A stretch of 22,755 nt of DNA from assembly GCA_036897095.1 (NCBI GenBank), contig JAYMSP010002726.1:1-22755 (forward strand), read 5' to 3'. Both the position numbers and the translations under genes were made by a program. Below the pieces are notes generated by a model that had not been told where the DNA came from, searched no databases, and worked only from the letters and a program-made list of their open reading frames with translations. Shown here in pieces: positions 10,281 through 20,246 of this stretch; within the stretch, counting starts at the first letter, position 1; each line of letters opens with the position of its first letter. This stretch comes from Plantago elongata (taxonomy: Eukaryota > Streptophyta > Magnoliopsida > Lamiales > Plantaginaceae).

Positions 10281-12750
10281 TCACTAGATTATTGTAATCA
10301 AACTTGCTTGTCCGTATATATATTGCTAAAAATCGACTAATTAGTTCATAATCAAACTTCTTTGTAGCATATTTTTCACTAAAACAATCATTGCGTGATT
10401 CAGAATTGAACATGTTTGTCATATATTTGTATCTCAAATCACTAAATAATTCGAAACCAATGGTTTTGTCGTATGCCCGTCACTCATACAATGTTGATTC
10501 ATTATATCATTTATAAAGATATAGAGCACTTGTTAATTAACCTGTCTATTACCGGTTATATATGTGAAAAAAAATAAAAAATTATTTACTTAGCAGGATC
10601 TCGATAAAAAGAAAAGAATCTTTGTACATTAAGTAAAAAAAAAATTATTTTTTTAAGTAAATGTTTTATAGAACTTGGTAATCAACACAAGTTGTGCCAA
10701 ATACCACAATCATCAATATACACTTAAGAGTCCCTCTTCAATACAATAAGAACAAAAATATAATAGTTCAATGTACAATAAGTACATTGAGAGTAGAATT
10801 CAAAAGTAAGCAACATTGATATATAATAGTTCAGAAGCTGAAACCAATGTACGTAAAGCCCACGTATTACCATCTACATTTGGTGAAATAATTTGAGCAA
10901 AATCTCTTTAATGTTATATTTTCTTCTTAGTGTTTGCAATTTTACTTCATGCAAATTTTACTAGATCTATAGAAAAAAAGGCACATAAGTTGAGTTATGG
11001 TATTTTGACTATGCCGAAATAGAAAAATGTTAACCTTAAGTCATTGTTGGAGGGGACGATTCGCGTACAAACTCAAAGCTCCAATAAGTACCATCACTTG
11101 CATTCCCATTTTAGACGAAGTCATCTTTCTATTATTATATATCAAACTACCATTATGTAAGTCGTGGATCTTAAGGCTTACAAGTTTAATGGATCTATAT
11201 TCAAATCTTCCATATATATAAACTGAATTGAAATTGTTATAAGCTTCTTATAACATATTTATATTAAATTTGTCATTATAGACTCGTAAGCAATTGATTG
11301 CATATCATAGTATAGAAAACTTTCTTAGTTACCTTTTTTCCTAAAATACAATCGTTTCCATATGGTTGTTCACTATATTAATATGTATTTGATAAACATG
11401 GTTCAAAACTTAGAAGATACTTATCACTACAAAATAAAACGTGTAGTGTTGATCAGAACATCGTGCAAAACTACTATATATACTAGGAAATACATAGTGC
11501 AATAAGCTTTAATACTATGCTAATTGTTGACATCCATACCTTACATGCATACAAGTTGTAAAGAAAACCTCAAGATACAATGAAGTACATTTACAATTCT
11601 ATCAAACAAAAGATACAAAAATTTGTAGAACTGCAAGAAATGCATCTTTAGTGATGAATCATACATCACATCACATCTCTAGTATGAAAGTTAAAAATAA
11701 CTAACCACTAGTTGCATGAACAAAAGGTATTTGCACTTGTATTATGGCTCCTATGCTAAGTTGGGCTCGTGAACATACTTTTGATCTTGAGCTCAAATTT
11801 GTTATGCTTGGTAGGATTTCACATGAACAACCATATTTCATGTAGAATATGAAACCGAAATGGAGGGAGCATGTATTTTGAGATTTGTTTTCAATATTTT
11901 GTTCTATCGTTAAGGCCGATAACTAAATCAAGAATTCTCTTTCTTCTTCATCAAAATCATATACAATATATTAAATTTACTTTATGTATACACTCAAAAT
12001 ATGTGTACTTAAAACTGGACAAATTACTAAAAATAAATTGAAAGTTTAAGACATACATTTATTTAATTACTTAATATTAGGTGCATCAACCTAAAGCATT
12101 TAATTTCAATTTGTGGCCTTTTGTGCGCTATTTTTATTTTTACTTGTATGCAAAAATAATTCGCTTTATTTCACACCAACCATGTGTGAGATGAGATACA
12201 TCAAAACAGTGGGTTGAGAGGAAAACCACTAGCAGCATTAAATTCCAAATGTAGCCATGCTGCCATGGTATGCTATTTTGGTTTTTTGTGTGTGCAAGAA
12301 CGTCATCGCGTTTTTTTCACACCAACCATGTGCCAAAAAAAGCAAAAACGATGGACAAAGAGAAAAACCACTAGTATAAAACCTCAAAATATGATGTTTT
12401 CTAGGAATGAAAGGTGAAACGTTATAGTCGATGCAGTAATGTGCTGATGAGTGATATTCCATTTCAATTTAGTTTTAATGGTCTGATAAATATAAAAACT
12501 TCTATTAAGGGGCTAATGTTCTATGAATAATAATGTTAAGAGTTACCTTAGCATGTAAGTACAATATTGTTTTTTAGAAAAATGTACTTGATTATCCATT
12601 TTATAATTGTGTTTATGAATTGGCAAAGATAATCCAACAATGCTAATTTCTTCATAAATGATAAAAATAAGACATCAATACTAATTTATTAATTTAAGAT
12701 TGTTGTAATGATTTTTCAGAAGCATTGCAATGGTTTAAATCTATAATAAG
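10241..12750 (+). repeat. Left arm of the large foldback (inner part)
   Basis: Reverse complement of 13195-15240 over nearly its whole length. Aligned segments, checked by eye: 10281-10410 with 15105-15233; 10855-11045 with 14880-15060; 11045-11215 with 14700-14880; 11300-11670 with 14290-14660; 11760-11890 with 14080-14205; 12080-12300 with 13740-13960; 12300-12525 with 13490-13735; 12526-12745 with 13195-13415. Long blocks are identical, such as CTCAAATTTGTTATGCTTGG and AACATGGTTCAAAACTTAGA. About 400 bp at 10415-10850 has no partner. No convincing coding region was seen in the arm. Confidence 0.92.
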
Positions 12751-12844
12751 TATCTCAAACATGTGTGTATAGTTGAGCACAAAAAAACGTGAGGGCAGCC
12801 ACCATTTTTCTAACTTAATTTTGTTGATAATTAATGTTATTAAG

Positions 12845-13280
12845 TAAAGCCTTGATGTATTAAACGAGATTAACTATTTGATATAATGTTTGTACAAACA
12901 ACTATATATTTTAGAAGTAAAAAGATTACATACGTATATAATTTCACCAAAAATATAAAACAATTTTTAATATGTAGTTCTTGTGTTCATGTAAAATAGA
13001 AAATTTTCAAAAACAATGGACACATTCTTAAGTAACAAAAAAACCTTCATTTTTTGCCAACGCCATAGAAAAAATAATTAAAAAAAAACAAGAAACTCTT
13101 CCATTAAAAGAATTGCTATGTATATGATATGATATGATATGATATGATATATCACAATTCTCTAAATGAGTACTTAAATAAATTACTTAAGATAAGATTA
13201 ATTATTCAAATCATTGCAATAGTTCTGAATAATCAGACATTACAACAATAGTAAATTAATAAATTAGTATCAATTCCTCG
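12845..13280 (+). repeat. Repeat A, copy 2, spanning the foldback loop
   Basis: Direct copy of 5575-5960. It occupies most of the loop between the two arms, and its right end (from about 13195) also belongs to the right arm. Two adjacent units of the foldback therefore share material with DNA outside the left arm. Confidence 0.8.
13121..13150. repeat. (ATGAT)n microsatellite
   Basis: About six tandem copies of a five-base unit (ATATG/ATGAT phase) inside repeat A copy 2. The matching place in copy 1 (about 5811-5821) has a single unit, so the expansion is recent. Confidence 0.9.
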
Positions 13281-15720
13281 TGTTTAGGATTTAGTTATTG
13301 TTGGCTTATCTTTACCAATTCACAAACACAATATAAAAATATGAATAATCAAGTAATAACATTTTTCTAAAAAAAATGTAGTACTTCCATGTTAAGGTAA
13401 TTCTTTATATTATTACCATACAACATTAACGACAACTAAGCTTCTTGGTCGGGGTTCGAGTCAGATTTACCGTTTGAAAAAAAAAATCATATACCATTAG
13501 CCCCAAATTTTTTTATATTTATCAAACTATTAGAACTAAATCAAGATGAAATATATAACTTATTAAGCCATTACTGCATAGACCATAACGTTTCTCACCT
13601 TTCATTCCTGGGAAACAACATATTTTTAGGCTTTGTACTAGTGGTTTTCTATTAGTCCATCGTTTTGCTTCCTCTTTCTTCCATGTCACACATGGTTGGT
13701 GTGAAATAAAGGCGATGGCCTTCTTGTACATAAAATAAATAAATAAACAAAAAACAAAATGGCATACTCATGGCTACATTTGAAATTTAATGACACTAGT
13801 AGTTTTTCTCCTAATCTATTGTTTTGCTTTATCTCATCTTACACATGGTTGTTGTGAAATAAATGGCGACTTATTTTTGCACACAAATTTAAATAAAAAT
13901 AGCGCACATAATTTTTCAAATTGGAATTAAATTAAATGCTTTAGGTTGGTGCGCCTAATGTTAAGTAACCAATTAAATATATATCTTTTTTTTAGTAATT
14001 TTTTCAGTTTCAAGTAACATATATTTTCAATGTATATATAAAATATATTTAATATGATTTATATGAATCTCAAAATAGATACTTCCTCCGCCCCGATTTC
14101 ATATTTCACATAAAATACCGATGTATATGTGAAGTCCTACCAAGCATAACAAATTTGAGCTCATGACCCAATGCATGTTCACGAACCCAACTTAGAATGG
14201 GAGACATACTGCAATACCTTTTGTTTTACGTCAATTAGTGCTTAATTATAATTAACTTTGTAACATAATATTTGAGTTTCATGTTAGACGTTTAATGCGG
14301 TGTATGATTCATTACTAAATATGTATTTCTTGTAGTTCTGCAAACTTTTATATATTTTGTCTACTATGTGTAGATATATTTTATAGTACTTGAAGGTTTA
14401 CTTTACACCTTATATGCATGGTATAGATGTTAATAATGAGCATAGTATTAGAGCCGATTGTACTATGTATTTCCTGGTATAGTAGTTTGTGCACATTGCT
14501 AGTATTGTGATCGATCAACATGTTACATGTTTTATTTTATAGTGATCATCTTCTAAGTTTTGAACCATGTTTATCAATAAATATTTGCATAGTGGACAAA
14601 ACGTCTGTGTTAGTTAAAAAGGTAACTAAGAACTATGATATGCAATCGATCGTTTACGAGTCTACAATTACAAATATAATCTAAATATGTTAAGAATCTT
14701 ATACATGGCAGGTTTGAAAGTATATCCATTAAACTTTTATGCCTTAGGATCTAGAACTTGCATATAATAGCCCGATATATTATAGTAATAGAAAGATTAC
14801 TTGGTCTAAAGAATGAGAATGCAAGTGATGTACTTATTAGAGCTCTGAGTGTGTACGTCCATCGTCCTCAACAGCAATGACCTAATGTTAAGAATTTTCT
14901 ACTTCGGTATAGTCAAAATATCTGAACTCAACTTATATGCCTTTTCATATAGATCTAGTGAAACATACATGAAAATAAAATCGCAAACACCTAAGAAGAA
15001 TATATAACATTAAAGAGATTTCGCTCAAATTCAACCAAGTGTGGATGGTAGTACATGGAATTATGATTCTAAATTGAACTAGCTAGATGACATGTCAAAT
15101 TCTGAATCAAGAAATGATTGTTTTAGTGACAAGTATGCGACAAGTAAGTCTGATTCTGATTGATTAATGAATTTTTAGCAACATATATACGACAAGCAAG
15201 TATGATTGCAATCATATAGTGATGTTTAGTGACATATATACGCCAAACAAGCCCGTTTCGTACCATGCCATGACTTTTGTTTGGTTAATAAATATACGAC
15301 AAACAAGTCATATTATGAATCATTAGTGATTAATGGGGAGCACATCAACATGTCTGATTCTGAATAATCTGGTGATTTTTACTTTACAAGTATACGATAT
15401 ACAATTCTAAGTCAGAATCATATGTGATTAATGGGATACACGACAAACAAGTCCGGTTCCGAATCACGTGGTGCTTTTTTACTTTACAAGTATACGACAG
15501 ACAAGTCTAAATCCGAATCATTAGTGACTAAAGTGATACACGATAAATAAGCATGGTTTATACGATAAACAAATATAAATCGAATCATTAGCGATTAATG
15601 TGAGACACGACAATCAAGTTCGGTTCTGAGAATCATGTACTTTACATATATACGACAAAGAAGTCTTACTCTGAATCATTTAATGAAACCTGAGCGACAA
15701 TATACGACAAACATCTTTAA
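13195..15720 (-). repeat. Right arm of the large foldback
   Basis: Inverted partner of 10241-12750 and, further out, of 6170-6672. The outer 600 bp (about 15105-15720) is an array of ACGACAAACAAGTC-type units, the reverse complement of the left-arm array. This arm lacks the 3.57-kb insertion, so it shows the ancestral join, but it carries a 72-bp insertion of its own (13420-13491). It lacks the roughly 400 bp present at 10415-10850. No transposase or other long coding frame is visible. Confidence 0.92.
13420..13491 (+). mobile_element. 72-bp SINE-like insertion with a B-box and poly(A) tail
   Basis: Present in the right arm and absent from the left arm at the matching site (near 12520-12530). 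It contains GGTTCGAGTC (13453-13462), close to the RNA polymerase III B-box consensus GGTTCGANTCC, and ends in about ten A residues (13477-13486). TACCAT flanks it on both sides (13414-13419 and 13492-13497), as expected for a target-site duplication. It is very short for a SINE, so it is probably a 5'-truncated copy or a tRNA-derived retroposon. Confidence 0.5.
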
Positions 15721-15998
15721 TTCCAAATCACTTTCAACTTGCTTTAGTTATACATACGACAAAGAATCTAGTTTAATTCGAAAATGTCATATACATCTAA
15801 GCAATCTAGGTCACTTGAATATCCGACAAAAAAATCTTACTTCGAATCGGTTAGTGAAATCTAGTTAAGTGACAACATACGACAAACATCTTTAATTTCA
15901 AATCACTTACGACTTTCTTTAGATATACATCTGACACACAATCTAGTTGAAGTCGAAAAACCTCATATACCTTAAGCAATCTAGGTTACTTAAATATC
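15652..15998 (-). repeat. Tandem duplication, about 172-bp unit, beyond the right arm
   Basis: Unit 1 starts at 15652 and unit 2 at 15823. Shared stretches include CATACGACAAACATCTTTAA-type sequence, ATCTAAGCAATCTAGG-like sequence and AATCTAGTT. The two copies differ at scattered bases and small gaps. The second copy has no clear counterpart left of the left arm, so it may mark an asymmetric end of the element. Confidence 0.8.
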
Positions 15999-16236
15999 AA
16001 ACAGCTTATCCACTAATCACTACTTAATTCTTTTTTCCCACAAATGAAAAGAAAATCCTCACAATGTTAACTTTAATAGCTTCTAGAGAATTCTCCACCT
16101 ACCGATAATACTATTTCCTCGAGTCCTCCGTTCGATTTTTAAAAAAAAAAAAGAATCATAAATGCGGTTCGATCCATATCCGAATAAGTCAAAAATAAGA
16201 GTGGGTAGTCGTTGCTTTTTTCAAACCACCTCGCTC
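15999..16236. other. Intergenic DNA between the foldback and MBD gene B
   Basis: About 240 bp with no repeat partner identified and no gene. It probably contains the upstream promoter of MBD gene B. An A-run lies near 16140-16152. Confidence 0.5.
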
Positions 16237-16325
16237 TTTATAACCCCTCACTTCCCTTCCTTCTCTTCACAACACAACACAGACCACACCGCTCTGAAAC
16301 ATCCTTCTCTTCTCCTTGCTCTCAA
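16237..16325 (+). promoter_or_regulatory. Core promoter and 5' leader of MBD gene B
   Basis: TTTATAA at 16237-16243 precedes a CT-rich leader (16245-16325). A start site near 16270 follows from the TATA position. This excludes the in-frame upstream ATG at 16212, which lies before the TATA box, and supports translation from 16326 (AAAATGGCT). Confidence 0.55.
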
Positions 16326-19023
16326 ATGGCTAATTCCGATATCTCCAACACCTCCACTCCTCAACAAGAGGCTCATCAGCAAGAGAAACCCGAACCACTC
16401 GTAACCGAAACACCCGAAACCAAAGCTCCTGAATTTGTTGAAGCCGAAACCGAGCCTCTCCCGACTCCTCCACCAGCTGAACCAGCCGTCAATCCCGAAG
16501 CTGAACAGCCCGCCGAAAATGCTGAATTCGGCTCTGGCTCTGTGATTTGTGCGCAGCCAATCTCGATTGTTGCGCCAGGTGGGAGCTCGTCTCGCAAGAA
16601 GACGATGGACCCGGTCGAAATGGCCAAGCGTCCGGCTTGGCTACCTGATGATTGGAGGATGGAGACTAGGCAGCGTATCAATGGAATAACTGCTGGTTTG
16701 ATTGATCGGGTAGGTTTTTTTTACCTTCTGTTTGTTTATCTGTCATCAATTTACTACCTTTTCATTTAATTCATCTTGTTCTTATAATTGGTGATGTTTG
16801 TGTTTGGTAAGTAGTGCTGGTTTTGAGTTTCGGAGTTAATGTAATTAATTGTCAGAAGGTGGAGTAACAAAACCACTCTGTTTGTCTCTAATTGGGCACA
16901 AACGGTTTTTTGTTTCATGACTCACGAAAAAAGCCCCAATTTTTATCAGTGAGGGCAAAAACCCTAGACCTAATTTCTCCTGGCTTTTACTTTTCTTACT
17001 AAAATTGAAATTGAAATTGAAATTGAGATTTAAATTGAAATTGAAATTGAATTGTTTAACTGCAAATTAAAGATGATACCTTTCGATTCTAGTTCCATTC
17101 ATACTACAATTGGCATGCATGACTATGCAAGATTAATGTGTCTATTTTGAGATCTGTTGGTAGCAATGTTTAATTTCCGACTTGCATGCACATAAACACT
17201 CAGGCATGCATCTAGTTTTGATTTGATTGATTTGAATCTGACGTGCTTAGAAGTTGAGAGAATAAAATATGCATTCGATGTACAATGTGAGATAATAAAT
17301 GTATTTGTGCAAGTATGGGCTATGTAAGGTGGGGTAGGTGTGTATCGTAAACCTCGTAAAGTTTACGATACACACCTACCCTACCTTATATAGCCCATAC
17401 GACGTAAAGAAACATATCAAGCATAATAGTTCCTCCAAGGTCTTTACTTCTTACATCGTAATTTCCGTTGTCTGTCAAAGGATGTATGCATGTACTCTTT
17501 ATCTGGCTGACGAATGATGATTTACCTTTTATCTTGTGTATAAAACTGTTCATTCAAGAAATATGGGTTTGTTAGTGTGTATGTTATAAATGCCATGTGA
17601 AATTGAAGATGCATTCTCCAATAGGGGTTGTAAGTCTCAAACAAGCATTTCGTTTCGAAGTTTTAGCATTGTGATCAAGTCATTTAAAATTTAGGATGTA
17701 CTCTTGTTTATTATTCTGTACAAAATCTTTTATGCATAAAGTTTTGGTAGATTCTAAACATGGGCAGGATAGTCTTTGAAGGATAAGTATGATGTCTATC
17801 GGTTCTTAGGTCTATGGTATTAACTGATGTAGCAGTATTATATGACTCATTTGTTAAAGCAGGTTTATTCAGTAAGCATGTTGTCACCCACTCACCTTGA
17901 GTTAAGCAAGACATGTACTGGCGTAACTGGAGGTGCCATGTTTTCTGCATCTTTAGTTGCAGTTGGTCATTTTTTAAGTTATTAGTTTTGTCTAGCGGCA
18001 CAAATTCTACAAGTAATCAAGATCATCATAAACTTCTCAAGTAACAAATCCCTTCTTTTCCGTGTTTTGAAATTGTTAACCTATCATTTACAGAATCTTA
18101 GCGATTAGGTTATATAAAGTTAATTTAGCCCGTTATTGCATACATTTGTTTCGATTTGTGAATTGTAATATTATTGCTCTCGTTGCATAGTGTTAAACTA
18201 ATAATTTGAACAGTTTGCAATGTTTTTGGCTGACATCTGAATCTTGCAGTATTATTTTGAGCCATCTGGGAAACACAGATTTCGTTCGAAGATTGAGGTA
18301 GTCACTTTCATTGATCAGCAGAACGGGAAGTCTGGGTCAGATGCTGGGGTATGTGAAAAGGCAATTTCCAGTTGAAGTTTTATTCATGTATACTGTATTA
18401 CTTTCATGGAATAATTCCATTCTGTATTGTAATACCAATCTTTTTCTCACAATGTGTCACAATAATTTCTATTGCAGCCTTCTGAGACCCCTGGGAGCAG
18501 CAAAAAGAAGAGAAAGGCAAAAGCAAAAACTGATGATGGGGTAGGCTGAAGTTACATTCTGCCTGGGATTATTATTTTGTAACATTATGTACATCTTCAT
18601 TCTCCTTACTTCGAGTTACAATTATTTTTCCTGCAGGCTTCTGGAAGTGAGACCAAAAAAAAAAGGAAATACACAAGGAAGGACAAGAAGTCTGCTGCTC
18701 CTGAAAATGCCGGGGACGTTCCTGCTGAAGTTGGGGAGCTTAAGGTAGAGGACTATGTTGCTGATGGTGCAGTTGTGGGCACTGGAGGGAGGCCCTATGG
18801 CATGAGCGCTGATGCCGTGATCACTATACAACAGCCTGATGGTGTGCAAGCTGGAGGAGAGGGTGATGACCTCATTGTCATGCAAGCTGGAGGTGAGGGT
18901 GATGACCTCATTGACATGCAAGCTGGAGGAGAGGGTGATGACCTCATTGACATGCAAGCTGGAGGAGAGATCAATGTGGATCAGGCTGCTGGTGTGGAAG
19001 CTGAGGGTGGCGGGGAATCTTGA
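16326..19023 (+). CDS. Methyl-CpG-binding-domain protein, MBD5/6-like (gene B)
   Basis: Four exons, 16326-16709, 18250-18348, 18478-18540 and 18637-19023, all phase 0 with GT-AG introns (1540, 129 and 96 bp), give a 310-residue protein. Residues 1-100 are Pro/Glu/Ala-rich and probably disordered. The MBD lies at about 113-150: RPAWLPDDWRMETRQR, GLIDR, then YYFEPSGKHRFRSKIEVV. Two lysine-rich, nuclear-localisation-like patches follow (SSKKKRKAKAK in exon 3, TKKKRKYTRKDKK in exon 4). The acidic, glycine-rich C-terminus contains a 12-residue tandem repeat. Family members are nuclear and read CpG methylation. The first intron is long and holds a 40-bp hairpin and a GAAATT microsatellite. No break is visible. 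The exon joins rest on splice consensus, frame and domain continuity. Confidence 0.9.
17003..17051. repeat. (GAAATT)n microsatellite in intron 1 of MBD gene B
   Basis: About eight hexamer units, with one or two variant units (GAGATT, TAAATT). Confidence 0.9.
17313..17400. repeat. Near-perfect 40-bp hairpin in intron 1 of MBD gene B
   Basis: Arm 1 (17313-17352) and arm 2 (17361-17400) are inverted copies with an 8-base loop (CTCGTAAA, 17353-17360). Only two of 40 pairs differ, and both become G-U pairs in RNA read on the + strand, so the intron transcript would form an uninterrupted 40-bp stem. The arms begin GTATGGGCTAT and end TATCGTAAAC next to the loop. It could be a young MIRNA-like locus, a small foldback MITE or a fixed inverted duplication. 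No target-site duplication is evident at its edges. Confidence 0.9.
18844..18969 (+). repeat. Coding 36-bp tandem repeat in exon 4 of MBD gene B
   Basis: Three full units and a half unit of MQAGGEGDDLID (18844-18879, 18880-18915, 18916-18951, 18952-18969). The first unit starts with V in place of M. The DNA copies differ by only a few bases, so the expansion is recent. The region is acidic. Confidence 0.95.
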
Positions 19024-19201
19024 AGTTCCTGAGAGGTAGCTAGTTTTCTTAGTTGTTTGTAGAGTAGAGCTTGTTTTTATAGAACTGAAAGCGTTGAAGA
19101 ATGTTTTTGAGCAATTGCCTTGTATTTTGTGGACAATTTCAGTAACATATGATGAAAGTTTACTTTTTAAGTATTGTTAGATAACATGGATAGAATTGCC
19201 T

Positions 19202-19224
19202 CTTAGATCTTAGATCTTAGATCT
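19202..19224. repeat. (CTTAGAT)3 microsatellite
   Basis: Three exact seven-base units plus CT, just upstream of a CT-rich stretch (19230-19460). Confidence 0.9.
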
Positions 19225-19605
19225 GGTTTTAGTCTTACCTCTTCCTTCATTTCTCTTAGCCTCTTTCTCGCCTCCTAGTCCTCCCTCTGTATTTTTTCTG
19301 TCCATCATTTGCCCTCCTCCGGTCAGCTCTCCCTTCTTTTCCGCTCCGGCTCCTCAGTTTTGTTTCTGCCACATCCCTCCTCTTTTCTCTGCTCGGGATT
19401 CTTGGCTCTCCTCTGTTTTCTATCTCTATTCTGTCTTCTCCTCCTTCCCATGGTCAGCACTCAGCAGCCTCTAATGGCTTTTACAGCCTCATTTCCAGTG
19501 TCGAGACTTGCTCTTCGTAGCTTGCCTCCCTCCCTCCCTAGATGGGAAGTTCTACAAACCTGGTCTCTTGGATACTATGAAGCTACAAAAGGGCCATTAT
19601 TTGTC

Positions 19606-20149
19606 CTTTTTCTTGAATGTATCTCGGCTGCCCGAAAATCAGTCAAACCAAAAGCGTTAGTTGTCAAGGATGGATGCTCCGTAATTAGCTTCAACAAAGA
19701 AGAAGTTACAACGTTGGTAGCTCTGTTTGCTTATACGATTATTGGTAAATTCTCATCTTCAGTCCCTCACAATACAATGGTGACTCCTACTTTAAAATAT
19801 CTGGCTTTGAAGGTGAATTTCAATGTTAATTTTATTAGTTCTGAGTTCTTATGCTTGAGGATCTTGTTGTAAGAAGATTATATGGTCCTGAGGTTTAACG
19901 GTGCCTTGTTTATAGATCATTGATTTGTGTTTGTTGGATCGGCCCCGTTTGGTTATGCAGTAGTTTCATCTTTAGTCCCTATTGGCTCACTTTAAAAAAT
20001 GTTCATTTCATGTTCTTTTACTCTAAAACTTTATTTGAGATTGTCAAGTTGTTGGGTAGGTCTCTTAAAGTAGATGATGCTACTGCTAATAAGCCAAGAA
20101 TTGATAGAGTCCGAGTGTGTGTCGAATCTTGTCTCAACTTATTTATTTA
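19606..20149 (+). pseudogene. Broken DUF4283-type (LINE ORF1-like) protein remnant
   Basis: Two stretches in different frames match consecutive parts of the DUF4283 domain found in plant LINE-type ORF1 proteins and their relatives. The first (frame of 19309-19872) has KPKALVVKDG, ISFNKEEVTTL and YTIIGKFSS, then VNFNVNFIS. The second (frame of 19920-20147) has HFMFFYSKTLFEIVKLLG, RSLKVDDATANK and RVRVCVESC. A stop at 19870-19872 and a frame change separate them, and the part expected between (the WTPxF region) is not recognisable. No zinc knuckle, endonuclease or reverse transcriptase follows. The open frame upstream of 19606 is a low-complexity Ser/Leu-rich translation of CT-rich DNA and is not counted. 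It reads as a dead retroelement fragment rather than a host gene. Confidence 0.65.
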
Positions 20150-20246
20150 ATTTATCTTGAAATTGAATGTGAGATCAAAATATTTTATGTCCGTACTTGT
20201 GTCTTGTGTCTTTGTTGCAAGTCAGGCCATGACATAGTTTAAACAA

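Noticed and set aside
10020..10437. Open frames reading through the GT tract (CVCVCV on +, HTHTHT on -)
   Set aside because: The length comes from the dinucleotide repeat and the frames show no domain.
11424..11447. CACTAC...GTAGTG pair resembling CACTA transposon ends
   Set aside because: The ends are only 24 bp apart, lie inside the foldback arm, and the matching place in the other arm is degenerate.
16212..16325. Upstream in-frame ATG extending MBD gene B by 38 residues
   Set aside because: It lies before the likely TATA box at 16237-16243, and the extra residues are Ser/Phe-rich leader translation.
16376..16681. 101-codon minus-strand frame opposite exon 1 of MBD gene B
   Set aside because: It is the antisense shadow of a GC-rich coding exon with clear MBD content on the + strand.
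18622..18957. Minus-strand frame with a repeated HVNEVITLSS unit
   Set aside because: It is the antisense reading of the 36-bp coding repeat in MBD gene B; the + frame is continuous with the MBD gene.
19309..19605. Ser/Leu-rich open frame joined to the DUF4283 remnant
   Set aside because: It translates a CT-rich stretch and does not resemble the domain's usual N-terminal part.
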